From NCBI GenBank assembly GCA_023140035.1, contig JAGLML010000033.1:1-10110 (forward strand): DNA of 10,110 nt, written 5' to 3'. The translations under genes were made by a program, and so were the position numbers. The notes under the pieces are model-generated. The model saw nothing but the letters and a program-made list of their open reading frames with translations. It ran no database searches and was not told where the DNA came from. This DNA comes from Thermoplasmatales archaeon (lineage in GTDB: Archaea; Thermoplasmatota; E2; DHVEG-1). This document shows positions 1-5,934 of this stretch, piece after piece (within the stretch, counting starts at the first letter, position 1; each line of letters begins with the position of its first letter).

Positions 1-2
1 TT

Positions 3-329
3 GGTAAACGAACCGATGAGGGACAAGTTCCTGTTTATGTTGGTCGATTTGGTGATACTCCTGAGGAAATTTTCATTACTGCTCCAGAACTCAAACGAAA
101 ATTCGGTAAAAAATTCGAACAAATACCACCGGGTGCAATGGGAGTATATACATATTCAGAGAGACTTGCGCAGGGACTTCGTCAGCTGATGTGTGGTGCC
201 AGAAAATTTTCACTTGAACACATAGCAAGAGATGATATTGCCGCTCTTACAAAAGAAGCAGCAGAAGTAAGCGGTATTTCGTACATAATGGACACTGACA
301 AAAAAGAGGTAGACAAAATACTTGGTTAG
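3..329 (+). CDS. C-terminal part of a probable FMN-dependent glutamate synthase-like large subunit (5' end outside window)
   Basis: An open frame runs from the window edge to TAG at 327-329 (108 codons), so the gene starts upstream. The visible segment contains VPVYVGRFGDTPEEIF, then PPGAMGVYTYSERLAQGLRQL, and ends with a helix-rich tail, RDDIAALTKEAAEVSGISYI. From memory, the tail resembles the end of archaeal stand-alone FMN-binding (GltB alpha-type) glutamate synthases, where a similar 'DL.AL..EAA..TG' segment follows the TIM barrel. That family transfers glutamine-derived ammonia to 2-oxoglutarate using electrons delivered to FMN and an iron-sulfur cluster. No catalytic residues or cluster cysteines are visible here, because they would lie in the missing part. 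The NfnAB genes downstream, whose large subunit is related to the glutamate synthase small chain, fit this reading. That this is a real coding end is fairly sure; the family is moderately likely. Confidence 0.6.
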   Translation, partial: GKRTDEGQVPVYVGRFGDTPEEIFITAPELKRKFGKKFEQIPPGAMGVYTYSERLAQGLRQLMCGARKFSLEHIARDDIAALTKEAAEVSGISYIMDTDKKEVDKILG

Positions 330-411
330 TTGCTAATATTTAGGTTTTAATTCGATAAAAAAGAAAAAGTGTTAAAATATATTGGCACATGAGAAGAAAG
401 GAGTGAAAAGT

Positions 412-702
412 ATGGAGAGTAAAATCAAAATATATGGACCACCTATAGATAAAGCGATTACGGAGCTACAAAAACTGGCAAAAGAGCTGCCAACAATTTC
501 AAATGGAGAAATCTCTCGAAGTATTATTCCATCCGGGGAAACACTGATGGGTGACTTTGATTTTGTATTCCATTGGGCAAAGGAACCCGATGAAAAACAG
601 CTTAGACAATTGATAGCTAGAATCGATGAATCTCTAAAAAATATCGGATGCAGGTATACTATAACCACAACAATAGACTCTACTTATCCATATAAATTAT
701 AA
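412..702 (+). CDS. Hypothetical 96-residue soluble protein
   Basis: I do not recognise this family. The ATG at 412 is chosen over an in-frame TTG at 382 because a Shine-Dalgarno-like AAGGAGTG at 397-404 sits about 7 bases before it. The protein has no signal peptide or membrane segment. Its predicted layout is strand (KIKIYG), helix (IDKAITELQKLAKELP), strands around SRSIIP and DFDFVFHW, helix (EKQLRQLIARIDESLKNIG), and strand (CRYTITTTI). This could be a ferredoxin-like alpha/beta sandwich such as a small regulatory or accessory domain. There is one cysteine and no metal or nucleotide motif. The gene lies 82 bases after the glutamate synthase-like end and 195 bases before nfnA, so it may be transcribed with the upstream gene. 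Codon use and the clear ribosome site support a real gene; the function is unknown. Confidence 0.75.
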   Translation: MESKIKIYGPPIDKAITELQKLAKELPTISNGEISRSIIPSGETLMGDFDFVFHWAKEPDEKQLRQLIARIDESLKNIGCRYTITTTIDSTYPYKL

Positions 703-837
703 ATAATAGAAATGTTTTCTAATTAGCATGGCGCTTTGATTCAGAAACTTGAGGGTTAGAGAAAAGAGTCTGTGATGTCTTTAGTTTATTCCCTTTTATT
801 TTTAAACAGTTCAACAATTATTAGTTCTCATCATCAT

Positions 838-851
838 AAACTATTAAAAAA
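838..851 (+). promoter_or_regulatory. Possible TATA-like box for nfnAB
   Basis: The A/T-rich stretch AAACTATTAAAAAA lies about 50 bases before the nfnA start, with a purine-rich left edge as in archaeal BRE/TATA pairs. A start site some 25 bases downstream would give a leader of about 25 bases. A T-rich run at 778-804, just upstream, may end the preceding transcript. In AT-rich DNA such boxes arise by chance, so this is a weak call. Confidence 0.3.
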
Positions 852-897
852 CATCCTAAATACAGGTTACCACAGAAACGTTGCTTGAAGTGTTAAC

Positions 898-1719
898 ATG
901 TATAAGATTGTTGAGAAGAAAGTTTTATCTGAAACTGTAAAACTGATGAAGATTAAAGCACTATTAGTTGCTAAAAAAGCTCAGGCTGGCCAGTTTATTA
1001 TCCTCAGAATAGATGAGAGTGGAGAGCGAATACCTCTAACCATTGCTGATTATGACAGAAAACAAGGGACTATTACTATTATTTTTATGGAGGTTGGTAA
1101 GACAACAAAACAACTCGGTACACTTAACGTCGGCGACTCTCTGTTGAATTTTGCAGGTCCTCTTGGAGCACCATCTGAAATTAAGAATTATGGTACTGTT
1201 GTATGCATAGGTGGCGGTGTTGGGATAGCTCCTTTATATCCGATTGTAAAAGCATTGAAAGAAAAGGGCAATTATGTCATTTCTATCCTTGGTGCTCGAA
1301 ATGAGAGTTTGCTTATGTTGGAAAAGGAAATCAAATCTTTCAGTGATGAGTTGTATATAGCGACTGATGATGGATCAAAGGGTCAGAAAGGTTTCGTAAG
1401 CGATGTTTTACAGCAATTAATTGATGAAAAACGTGAGATAGGCATGGTTATGGCCATTGGTCCTGTGATTATGATGAAGGTAGTATCTGACCTCACAAGG
1501 AAATATGGTATTAAAACATTGGTGAGTCTTAACCCGATTATGGTTGACGGTACTGGGATGTGTGGCGGATGTAGAGTTTCTGTAGGTGGTGAAACAAAAT
1601 TTGCTTGTGTAGATGGTCCTGAGTTTGATGGTCATTTGGTGGATTTCGATAATTTAATGCTTCGTAATCGTAGATTTATCTGTGAAGAGGAAGAATCTTG
1701 TAAGTTAGCAGGTGTTTAA
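898..1719 (+). CDS. nfnA: NfnA / SudB-type FAD and [2Fe-2S] subunit (ferredoxin-NADP+ oxidoreductase small subunit)
   Basis: A 273-residue protein of the dihydroorotate dehydrogenase electron-transfer (PyrK) / sulfide dehydrogenase beta family. Residues 1-95 form the FAD-binding barrel, with RIPLTIADYD (44-53) as the flavin motif. Residues 100-200 form the NAD(P)-binding fold, with GGGVGIAP at 105-112. The C-terminal cluster motif is D217-x4-C222-x2-C225-x11-C237. An aspartate in place of the first cysteine of PyrK is the known signature of the Asp-Cys3 [2Fe-2S] cluster of Pyrococcus sulfide dehydrogenase and Thermotoga NfnA. The subunit docks NADH and passes electrons towards NfnB in the cytoplasm. 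The next gene starts one base after this stop, so the two are co-translated. Length is normal for the family and nothing is broken. The enzyme may be named NfnA or SudB; the sequence alone does not separate NfnAB bifurcation from sulfur or polysulfide reduction. Confidence 0.93.
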   Translation: MYKIVEKKVLSETVKLMKIKALLVAKKAQAGQFIILRIDESGERIPLTIADYDRKQGTITIIFMEVGKTTKQLGTLNVGDSLLNFAGPLGAPSEIKNYGTVVCIGGGVGIAPLYPIVKALKEKGNYVISILGARNESLLMLEKEIKSFSDELYIATDDGSKGQKGFVSDVLQQLIDEKREIGMVMAIGPVIMMKVVSDLTRKYGIKTLVSLNPIMVDGTGMCGGCRVSVGGETKFACVDGPEFDGHLVDFDNLMLRNRRFICEEEESCKLAGV

Positions 1720-1720
1720 C

Positions 1721-3106
1721 ATGACAGTTAGAAAGACAAAACACGAAATGCCTGAACAGAAACCAAAAGATCGAATTAAAAATTTTAAGGAAGTTCCCTA
1801 TGGCTATGATGAAAAAACCGCGATAGAAGAAGCGAAACGTTGTCTTCAATGTAAAGATAGACCTTGTGTAATTGGTTGTCCTGTTGAAATTGACATACCC
1901 GGTTTTATAAAACATATTTCAGAAGGTGATTTTGATAAAGCTGTTGAAGTATTAAAAACAAAAACCAGTCTTCCTGCAGTCTGTGGACGTGTTTGCCCTT
2001 ATGAAAATCAATGCGAAGGAGAATGTACTCTTCTAAAAATTGGGGAACCAGTTGCAATTGGACGTCTTGAACGTTTTTTAGCTGATTATGAGAAAAATAA
2101 GGGAGTTAAAATACCAAAAAAAGGTAAGCCAACTGGTAAAAAAGTTGCTGTTGTTGGTTCAGGGCCAGCAGGACTTACCTGTGCCGGCGACCTCGCGAAG
2201 ATGGGGCATGCCGTGACTGTATTTGAGGCGTTACATGCTCCTGCCGGTGTGCTCATGTACGGTATACCTGAGTTTCGTCTTCCAAAAAAAATTGTTGAGG
2301 CCGAGGTCGATTATATCAAAAAGCTTGGCGTAGATATAAAATATGACATTGTTGTTGGAAAGACAATTACTGTTGATGAGCTTCTGCATGATTATGACGC
2401 AGTATTTATCGGTACTGGAGCTGGATTACCTCGTTGGTTAAATGTCCCCGGTGAGAATCTTGATGGTGTTTATTCTGCGAACGAGTTTCTTACTAGGGTT
2501 AATATGATGAAGGCGTATAAATTCCCTGAATATGATACTCCGATCAAGATTGGAAAAGTTGTTGCCACGTTTGGAGCGGGAAACGTTGCTATGGATTCCG
2601 CTCGGACAGCCTTAAGATTGGGAGCAGAGAAATCCTACATTATCTATCGTCGATCAGAAAAAGAGATGCCGGCAAGAGATGAAGAGATAGGGCATGCAAA
2701 AGAGGAAGGCGTTATCTTTAAACTGCTAACAAATCCTAAGAGATTTATCGGTGATGATAAAGGTCTTCTTACTCAAGTAGAGTGTATTAAAATGAAACTC
2801 GGAGAACCAGATGATTCTGGACGAAGACGTCCTATTCCCATACCTAATTCTGAAAAAAAAATTGATATTGAAACAGCCATCATTGCTATCGGTCAAAGTC
2901 CTAACCCTTTGATTCCTAAGACTGTAAAGGGATTAAAAATAGGAAAGTGGGGAAATATTGACACTGATGAAGATGGGCGAACATCAATTCCAGGTATTTT
3001 TGCTGGGGGCGATATTGCAACAGGAGCAGCAACAGTAATTCTGGCAATGGGGGCTGGAAAACGTGCTGCACGAGCAATAGATAAATATGTAAAATCTAAA
3101 AAATAG
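1721..3106 (+). CDS. nfnB: NfnB / SudA-type FAD and [4Fe-4S] subunit (glutamate synthase small-chain homologue)
   Basis: A 461-residue protein of the GltD / NfnB / SudA family. The ATG at 1721 is preferred over the in-frame GTG at 1712 because AGGTG at 1710-1714 makes a ribosome site in front of it. The N-terminal domain carries two cluster motifs, C41-x2-C44-x4-C49-x3-C53 and C88-x3-C92-x5-C98-x3-C102. Two nucleotide-binding folds follow: GSGPAG (146-151) for FAD and GAGNVA (285-290) for NADPH. The family motif MYGIPEFRLPK (179-189) and the late FAD motif GIFAGGD (425-431) are intact. In NfnAB this subunit holds the bifurcating FAD and couples NADPH to ferredoxin and NADH. As a glutamate synthase small chain it would instead feed NADPH electrons to the large subunit. 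The nfnA partner with its Asp-Cys3 cluster favours the NfnAB/Sud assignment; a link to the upstream glutamate synthase-like gene is inferred from position only. Confidence 0.94.
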   Translation: MTVRKTKHEMPEQKPKDRIKNFKEVPYGYDEKTAIEEAKRCLQCKDRPCVIGCPVEIDIPGFIKHISEGDFDKAVEVLKTKTSLPAVCGRVCPYENQCEGECTLLKIGEPVAIGRLERFLADYEKNKGVKIPKKGKPTGKKVAVVGSGPAGLTCAGDLAKMGHAVTVFEALHAPAGVLMYGIPEFRLPKKIVEAEVDYIKKLGVDIKYDIVVGKTITVDELLHDYDAVFIGTGAGLPRWLNVPGENLDGVYSANEFLTRVNMMKAYKFPEYDTPIKIGKVVATFGAGNVAMDSARTALRLGAEKSYIIYRRSEKEMPARDEEIGHAKEEGVIFKLLTNPKRFIGDDKGLLTQVECIKMKLGEPDDSGRRRPIPIPNSEKKIDIETAIIAIGQSPNPLIPKTVKGLKIGKWGNIDTDEDGRTSIPGIFAGGDIATGAATVILAMGAGKRAARAIDKYVKSKK

Positions 3107-3117
3107 CATTTTAATAG

Positions 3118-3175
3118 AATGCTTCTAAAAGAGAATAATTGTTAATTGATATGCTTAGAAGAATTTGTTTTATTA
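3118..3175 (+). terminator. Possible hairpin plus U-rich end after nfnB
   Basis: CTTCTAA (3122-3128) pairs perfectly with TTAGAAG (3155-3161). Beyond a G/A mismatch, AAT (3118-3120) pairs with ATT (3163-3165). The T-rich stretch TTTGTTTTATT follows at 3164-3174. The stem is A/T-rich with a 26-base loop, so it would be weak. Archaeal termination mostly needs only the U-tract, which is present. Confidence 0.35.
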
Positions 3176-3286
3176 TAAATCAATAACACAAGCTAGAATG
3201 TCTTATATTGCCCTAATAGAAAACATTTAATATTAGATTATTATATTCCATCCTTGTTTATAAAATTTATACTTGGGGGAGGTAAA

Positions 3287-4297
3287 ATGAAAAGAAAACA
3301 CAGGTTTCTTGAATACCTTCGCCTAATTAGACCTCAGGGCGCTGCAGCTACAGGAGCAGTTGTTATCATCGGCAGTCTAATCATGATGGGACAACGTAAC
3401 CTGCCCCATTTATCCATACTTTTTATAATTGGAGTTTTAAGCCATATTTTTACATTTGTTTTAAATGAATACGCTGATATTAGAGCTGATGAAAAATCAC
3501 AGTACCTCAAGGAAAAACCACTAGTCAGCAGTGCAATACCTAAGAACCATGCTCTTTTTATTGCATTATTAGCATGTGTTTGTGCCTACGCTCTTACAAT
3601 TATTTTCTTTCAATCTCTGTTTCCACTACTTTTCCTTTCATTAGCTCTTTTAGCAGGTGGAATGTATAATATACTAGGGAAAAAAATTCCAGGTTCAGAT
3701 TTATTAATAGCTGGAGGATGTTTTTTTGGATGTTTATTTGGGGCAAGCACTGTCTCGATTCATTTTACAAATCTAGTCTACATTATATCTTTTTCAATCT
3801 TCATTTATATTGTTTTTAGCAATGCTGTAGTAGGAGGACTTAAGGACGCTGATCATGACGATTTAGCGGGTGCTAAAACAACAGCAACAAGAATGGGAGT
3901 TAAAGTAGAAAATGGAAAGCTATTGATTCCAAAAAAATTCACAGTGTTCGCATACACTGTTAAACTAACTTATATTGGTTTGATTGTTTTAGCTGGTTTT
4001 CAACCAGAACTCAGCCTCTGGAAATCTGATGAATATATGATTCACATTATAGTGATATTTTTAGTAGTTGTAATATTCGCTACATTATACAAATTCTGGC
4101 GTACCTCTGAATTTGATAGACCACGGTTTAACAGGTTATTTGGCATACATGAGATAGCCGCTTACTCTTTAGCCCCTATAATACTGCTGCCAATAATCGG
4201 GCTAAACATAACACTGATTCTTATTCTGCTTCCTCTTTTCTGGCTTTTAATAGTTAATTTTATTCTCTATGGTAAACCAATGCAACCACAAGTATGA
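3287..4297 (+). CDS. UbiA-family membrane prenyltransferase
   Basis: A 336-residue, highly hydrophobic protein of the UbiA superfamily, with roughly eight or nine membrane helices. The first Asp-rich motif is N60-x3-D64-x3-D68 (NEYADIRAD), which binds the Mg2+-prenyl diphosphate. The second lies in GGLKDADHDDLAGAKT (183-198), with D187, D189, D191 and D192. KPLVSSAIP (77-85) and YNILGKKIPG (127-136) are further family marks. The ATG at 3287 follows a strong GGGGGAGGT site (3275-3283), so the in-frame TTG at 3254 is not used. Archaeal members include digeranylgeranylglyceryl-phosphate synthase of lipid synthesis and quinone, heme or chlorophyll prenyltransferases. This protein is somewhat longer than the usual lipid enzyme of about 280 residues, and the acceptor cannot be read from the sequence. 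It stands alone, with gaps of 180 and 355 bases on either side. Confidence 0.88.
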   Translation: MKRKHRFLEYLRLIRPQGAAATGAVVIIGSLIMMGQRNLPHLSILFIIGVLSHIFTFVLNEYADIRADEKSQYLKEKPLVSSAIPKNHALFIALLACVCAYALTIIFFQSLFPLLFLSLALLAGGMYNILGKKIPGSDLLIAGGCFFGCLFGASTVSIHFTNLVYIISFSIFIYIVFSNAVVGGLKDADHDDLAGAKTTATRMGVKVENGKLLIPKKFTVFAYTVKLTYIGLIVLAGFQPELSLWKSDEYMIHIIVIFLVVVIFATLYKFWRTSEFDRPRFNRLFGIHEIAAYSLAPIILLPIIGLNITLILILLPLFWLLIVNFILYGKPMQPQV

Positions 4298-4385
4298 TTA
4301 AATCACATTATAACTAACACAAAAAGATAGGGTTGCATATAAATAAAAACAAAGAATACACTATCTTTATTAACCAAAAAATATA

Positions 4386-4472
4386 ATACCTATAGAAGGG
4401 GGTCATACTTAGGCAAAGTTTTTTGCATTTTTGCCGCCCATTGACCCCTTTTTACAACGTCTCCTATAGTAT
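4386..4472. repeat. Nested imperfect inverted repeat (three paired segments)
   Basis: Three arm pairs are nested around one centre. The outer pair is ATACCTATAG (4386-4395) with CTATAGTAT (4464-4472), with one extra C on the left. The middle pair is GGGGTCA (4399-4405) with TGACCCC (4442-4448), extended by AA/TT past a bulged G. The inner pair is GGCAAA (4412-4417) with TTTGCC (4430-4435). As RNA it would make a long interrupted hairpin. As DNA it could be a small non-autonomous element or a protein-binding site. The middle arm is followed by T5, so a terminator for the upstream gene is another reading. Confidence 0.6.
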
Positions 4473-4540
4473 GCTGCATTAACCCACCACTTTTCAACGT
4501 GAATGTAGAGATCGCAAGGAGATATAGGGAGATATTAATG

Positions 4541-4608
4541 TATCTATGAAATCAGTACGATAAGATATTGTGATAGATATTGTAATTAACAATAGTTAAG
4601 TTTATATG
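4541..4608 (+). promoter_or_regulatory. Upstream block shared with the subtilase gene (copy 1), ending in a TATA-like box
   Basis: Aligned by hand with 5820-5888, about 54 of 70 columns match. The matches include CTATGAA, TCAGTAC, TATTGTGA, AATTAA and TAGTTAA in the same order. The block ends 44 bases before the start codon of the rhodanese-PKD gene; copy 2 ends 46 bases before its own gene. Its 3' end, TTTATATG, is TATA-like and would place transcription near 4630. I infer a common promoter with upstream factor-binding sequence. Confidence 0.55.
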
Positions 4609-4652
4609 ATATTAAAATAATATATACTACTTATATAAAAAGGAGGCTTGAA

Positions 4653-5762
4653 ATGCAAAATAATCTGATTAAAAAATGGGCAACTCTTGGTATTACAACC
4701 TTAATGATTGGACTTGTATTTGGTTCGGCTGGAAACGCATTAATAATCGGAAATAAACAGGTACTTGATATGCCTACTAATAATGGTATGTTCTCACACT
4801 TAGATGATGGTTATACAAATTTAACAGTTTACGAAGCATGGGATCTGTTAAACGATACATCTAACGGCATTCAAATACCCATAGATGTTAGAACCGATGG
4901 AGAATGGAAAAATGAACACATTGATACCCCACCTCCAGAACATCCGCAGCATTATCGCCTTGATCTACTTCAGAATGAAACTGGGTTACAAGAATTTATG
5001 TCATTATACGCCGGGGAGGAGATTATTCTCTATTGTAAATCTGGTTACCGGAGTTTTGTAGCAACTAATATCCTTGTTGACAATAATTTTACTGGAACAA
5101 TCTACAACATGCCTGGTGGTATACTTGGATGGAAGGCAGCAGGTTTGCCCACTCATGGTAATCAACCTCCAGATGCACCAACGATAACAGGTTCTACAGA
5201 GGGGGAGCCAGGTGTAGAGTATGAATATATATTCAATGCAACAGATCTAGATGGAGAGGACATTTACTACTACATCGACTGGGGCGATGAAAATTACAGT
5301 GGATGGATTGGTCCATATCCTTCAGGCGAGGATGTAATAGTAAATCATACCTGGGATGAAATTGGAATATACAATATCAGTGCAAAAGCAAAAGATGTTT
5401 ATGGTGATGAGGGGAATTGGTCAGAACCATTGATTGTCCATATTGTTGCGCCTCAACTAAATATCGGAAGAATTACAGGGGGGTTATTAGGTGTGACTGC
5501 TGAGATTAATAACACTGGAACCGGTAATGCCACCAACGTTGTTGCCAGCATTGTTCTAGAAGGGGGCATAATACTTGTCGGACAAAGTATATCAGAAAAC
5601 CTTGGAACTATTGAAGCAGGTGGTACAGGAGTAATATTCGACATTCCAGTGCTTGGATTTGGTCCTGTCGGCATAACTGTAACAGCTGGTGCCGATAGTA
5701 TTGAAGAAGTTTCAAAATCAGCAGAAGGATTTGTATTCATAATCTTTTTTATAATCAAATAA
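4653..5762 (+). CDS. Exported rhodanese-like / PKD-like domain protein
   Basis: A 369-residue protein with an N-terminal signal peptide or anchor (residues 8-30, after LIKKW). Residues 55-168 form a rhodanese-like domain: the IDVRTDGEW segment (77-85) matches the usual 'DVR...E' strand, and C128-KSGYRS is the active-site loop with its catalytic cysteine intact. The usual 'GHIPGA' turn is replaced by a proline-rich EHIDTPPPEHPQ. Residues 172-266 are a PKD-like beta domain with YYIDWGD and GWIGPYPSG. Residues 268-356 form a further beta domain resembling CARDB (NNTGTGNATNV). The protein ends in a short hydrophobic string, FVFIIFFIIK, that could touch the membrane. A perfect AGGAGG (4641-4646) precedes the ATG. 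Outside the cell, such a domain may handle thiosulfate, persulfide or cysteine sulfur; the substrate is unknown. The PKD-like domain is closely related to that of the next gene. Confidence 0.85.
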   Translation: MQNNLIKKWATLGITTLMIGLVFGSAGNALIIGNKQVLDMPTNNGMFSHLDDGYTNLTVYEAWDLLNDTSNGIQIPIDVRTDGEWKNEHIDTPPPEHPQHYRLDLLQNETGLQEFMSLYAGEEIILYCKSGYRSFVATNILVDNNFTGTIYNMPGGILGWKAAGLPTHGNQPPDAPTITGSTEGEPGVEYEYIFNATDLDGEDIYYYIDWGDENYSGWIGPYPSGEDVIVNHTWDEIGIYNISAKAKDVYGDEGNWSEPLIVHIVAPQLNIGRITGGLLGVTAEINNTGTGNATNVVASIVLEGGIILVGQSISENLGTIEAGGTGVIFDIPVLGFGPVGITVTAGADSIEEVSKSAEGFVFIIFFIIK

Positions 5763-5769
5763 GGGGACA

Positions 5770-5796
5770 AATCTACCTCCTTCTTTTTCTTTTTTA
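5770..5796 (+). terminator. T-rich transcription end after the rhodanese-PKD gene
   Basis: AATCTACCTCC is followed by the run TTCTTTTTCTTTTTT (5781-5795), 8 to 34 bases after the stop codon. Pyrimidine/T tracts like this are typical archaeal termination signals. The order AATCTAC, CCTC, T-tract recurs after the subtilase gene at 7723-7753. Confidence 0.6.
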
Positions 5797-5831
5797 AGTT
5801 CATAAGGTTATTAGTGATATACCTATGAACT
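5797..5831. repeat. Inverted repeat between the two exported-protein genes
   Basis: AGTTCATA (5797-5804) pairs with TATGAACT (5824-5831), all eight positions. After a bulged A, GGT (5806-5808) pairs with ACC (5821-5823), leaving a 12-base loop. The right arm overlaps the start of the shared upstream block. The corresponding left arm is not present before the first copy, so the hairpin is particular to this site. It may be a regulator site, part of the transcript end, or an insertion scar. Confidence 0.5.
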
Positions 5832-5888
5832 CAGTACAGTAACTATTGTGACGAATGTTGCAATTAAAATTAGTTAAATTTAAATATG
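5820..5888 (+). promoter_or_regulatory. Upstream block shared with the rhodanese-PKD gene (copy 2), ending in a TATA-like box
   Basis: This is the counterpart of the block at 4541-4608, at almost the same distance from the start codon. Its end, ATTTAAATATG, is TATA-like and would start transcription near 5912, ahead of the GGGAGG ribosome site at 5921-5926. Most differences between the two copies are single substitutions, many of them transitions. Confidence 0.55.
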
Positions 5889-5934
5889 CTTAAATATGTT
5901 CTTTTTATTATAAATATCGTGGGAGGCGATTAAA

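Larger units (their letters stand above)
4298..4652. other. Gene-free stretch with a nested inverted repeat and a shared upstream block
   Basis: No reading frame with plausible protein character was found in these 355 bases. The left third (4298-4380) is plain A/T-rich DNA. The middle holds a nested inverted repeat (4386-4472). Near 4518-4535 the heptamer GAGATAT occurs twice in close succession. The right third holds the upstream block related to that of the subtilase gene (4541-4608), a TATA-like box, and the ribosome site of the rhodanese-PKD gene. Confidence 0.7.

Noticed and set aside
1..189. Frame-1 reading from a TTG at position 1
   Set aside because: Its composition is poor, and it overlaps the frame-3 reading that has clear protein character and runs to 329.
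372..668. Minus-strand reading opposite the 96-residue protein
   Set aside because: It is a shadow of the plus-strand gene, with no ribosome site and an unlikely composition.
703..897. Possible small gene or RNA between the 96-residue protein and nfnA
   Set aside because: No start with a ribosome site, no tRNA-like folding signature and no recognisable protein; it reads as an ordinary T-rich transcript end plus promoter.
3257..3266. TTTATAAAAT as the promoter of the UbiA-family gene
   Set aside because: It looks like a fine TATA box, but it would start transcription at about 3285, beyond the strong ribosome site at 3275-3283. A box further upstream (3236-3247) would fit better, but it is not distinctive.
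4298..4652. tRNA or CRISPR content in the gene-free stretch
   Set aside because: There is no T-loop GTTC motif with matching acceptor arms and no regularly spaced direct repeats; only the nested inverted repeat and the shared block stand out.
5453..5803. Minus-strand reading opposite the end of the rhodanese-PKD gene
   Set aside because: It is a shadow of the C-terminal beta domain; the lysine run at its start comes from the T-rich terminator.
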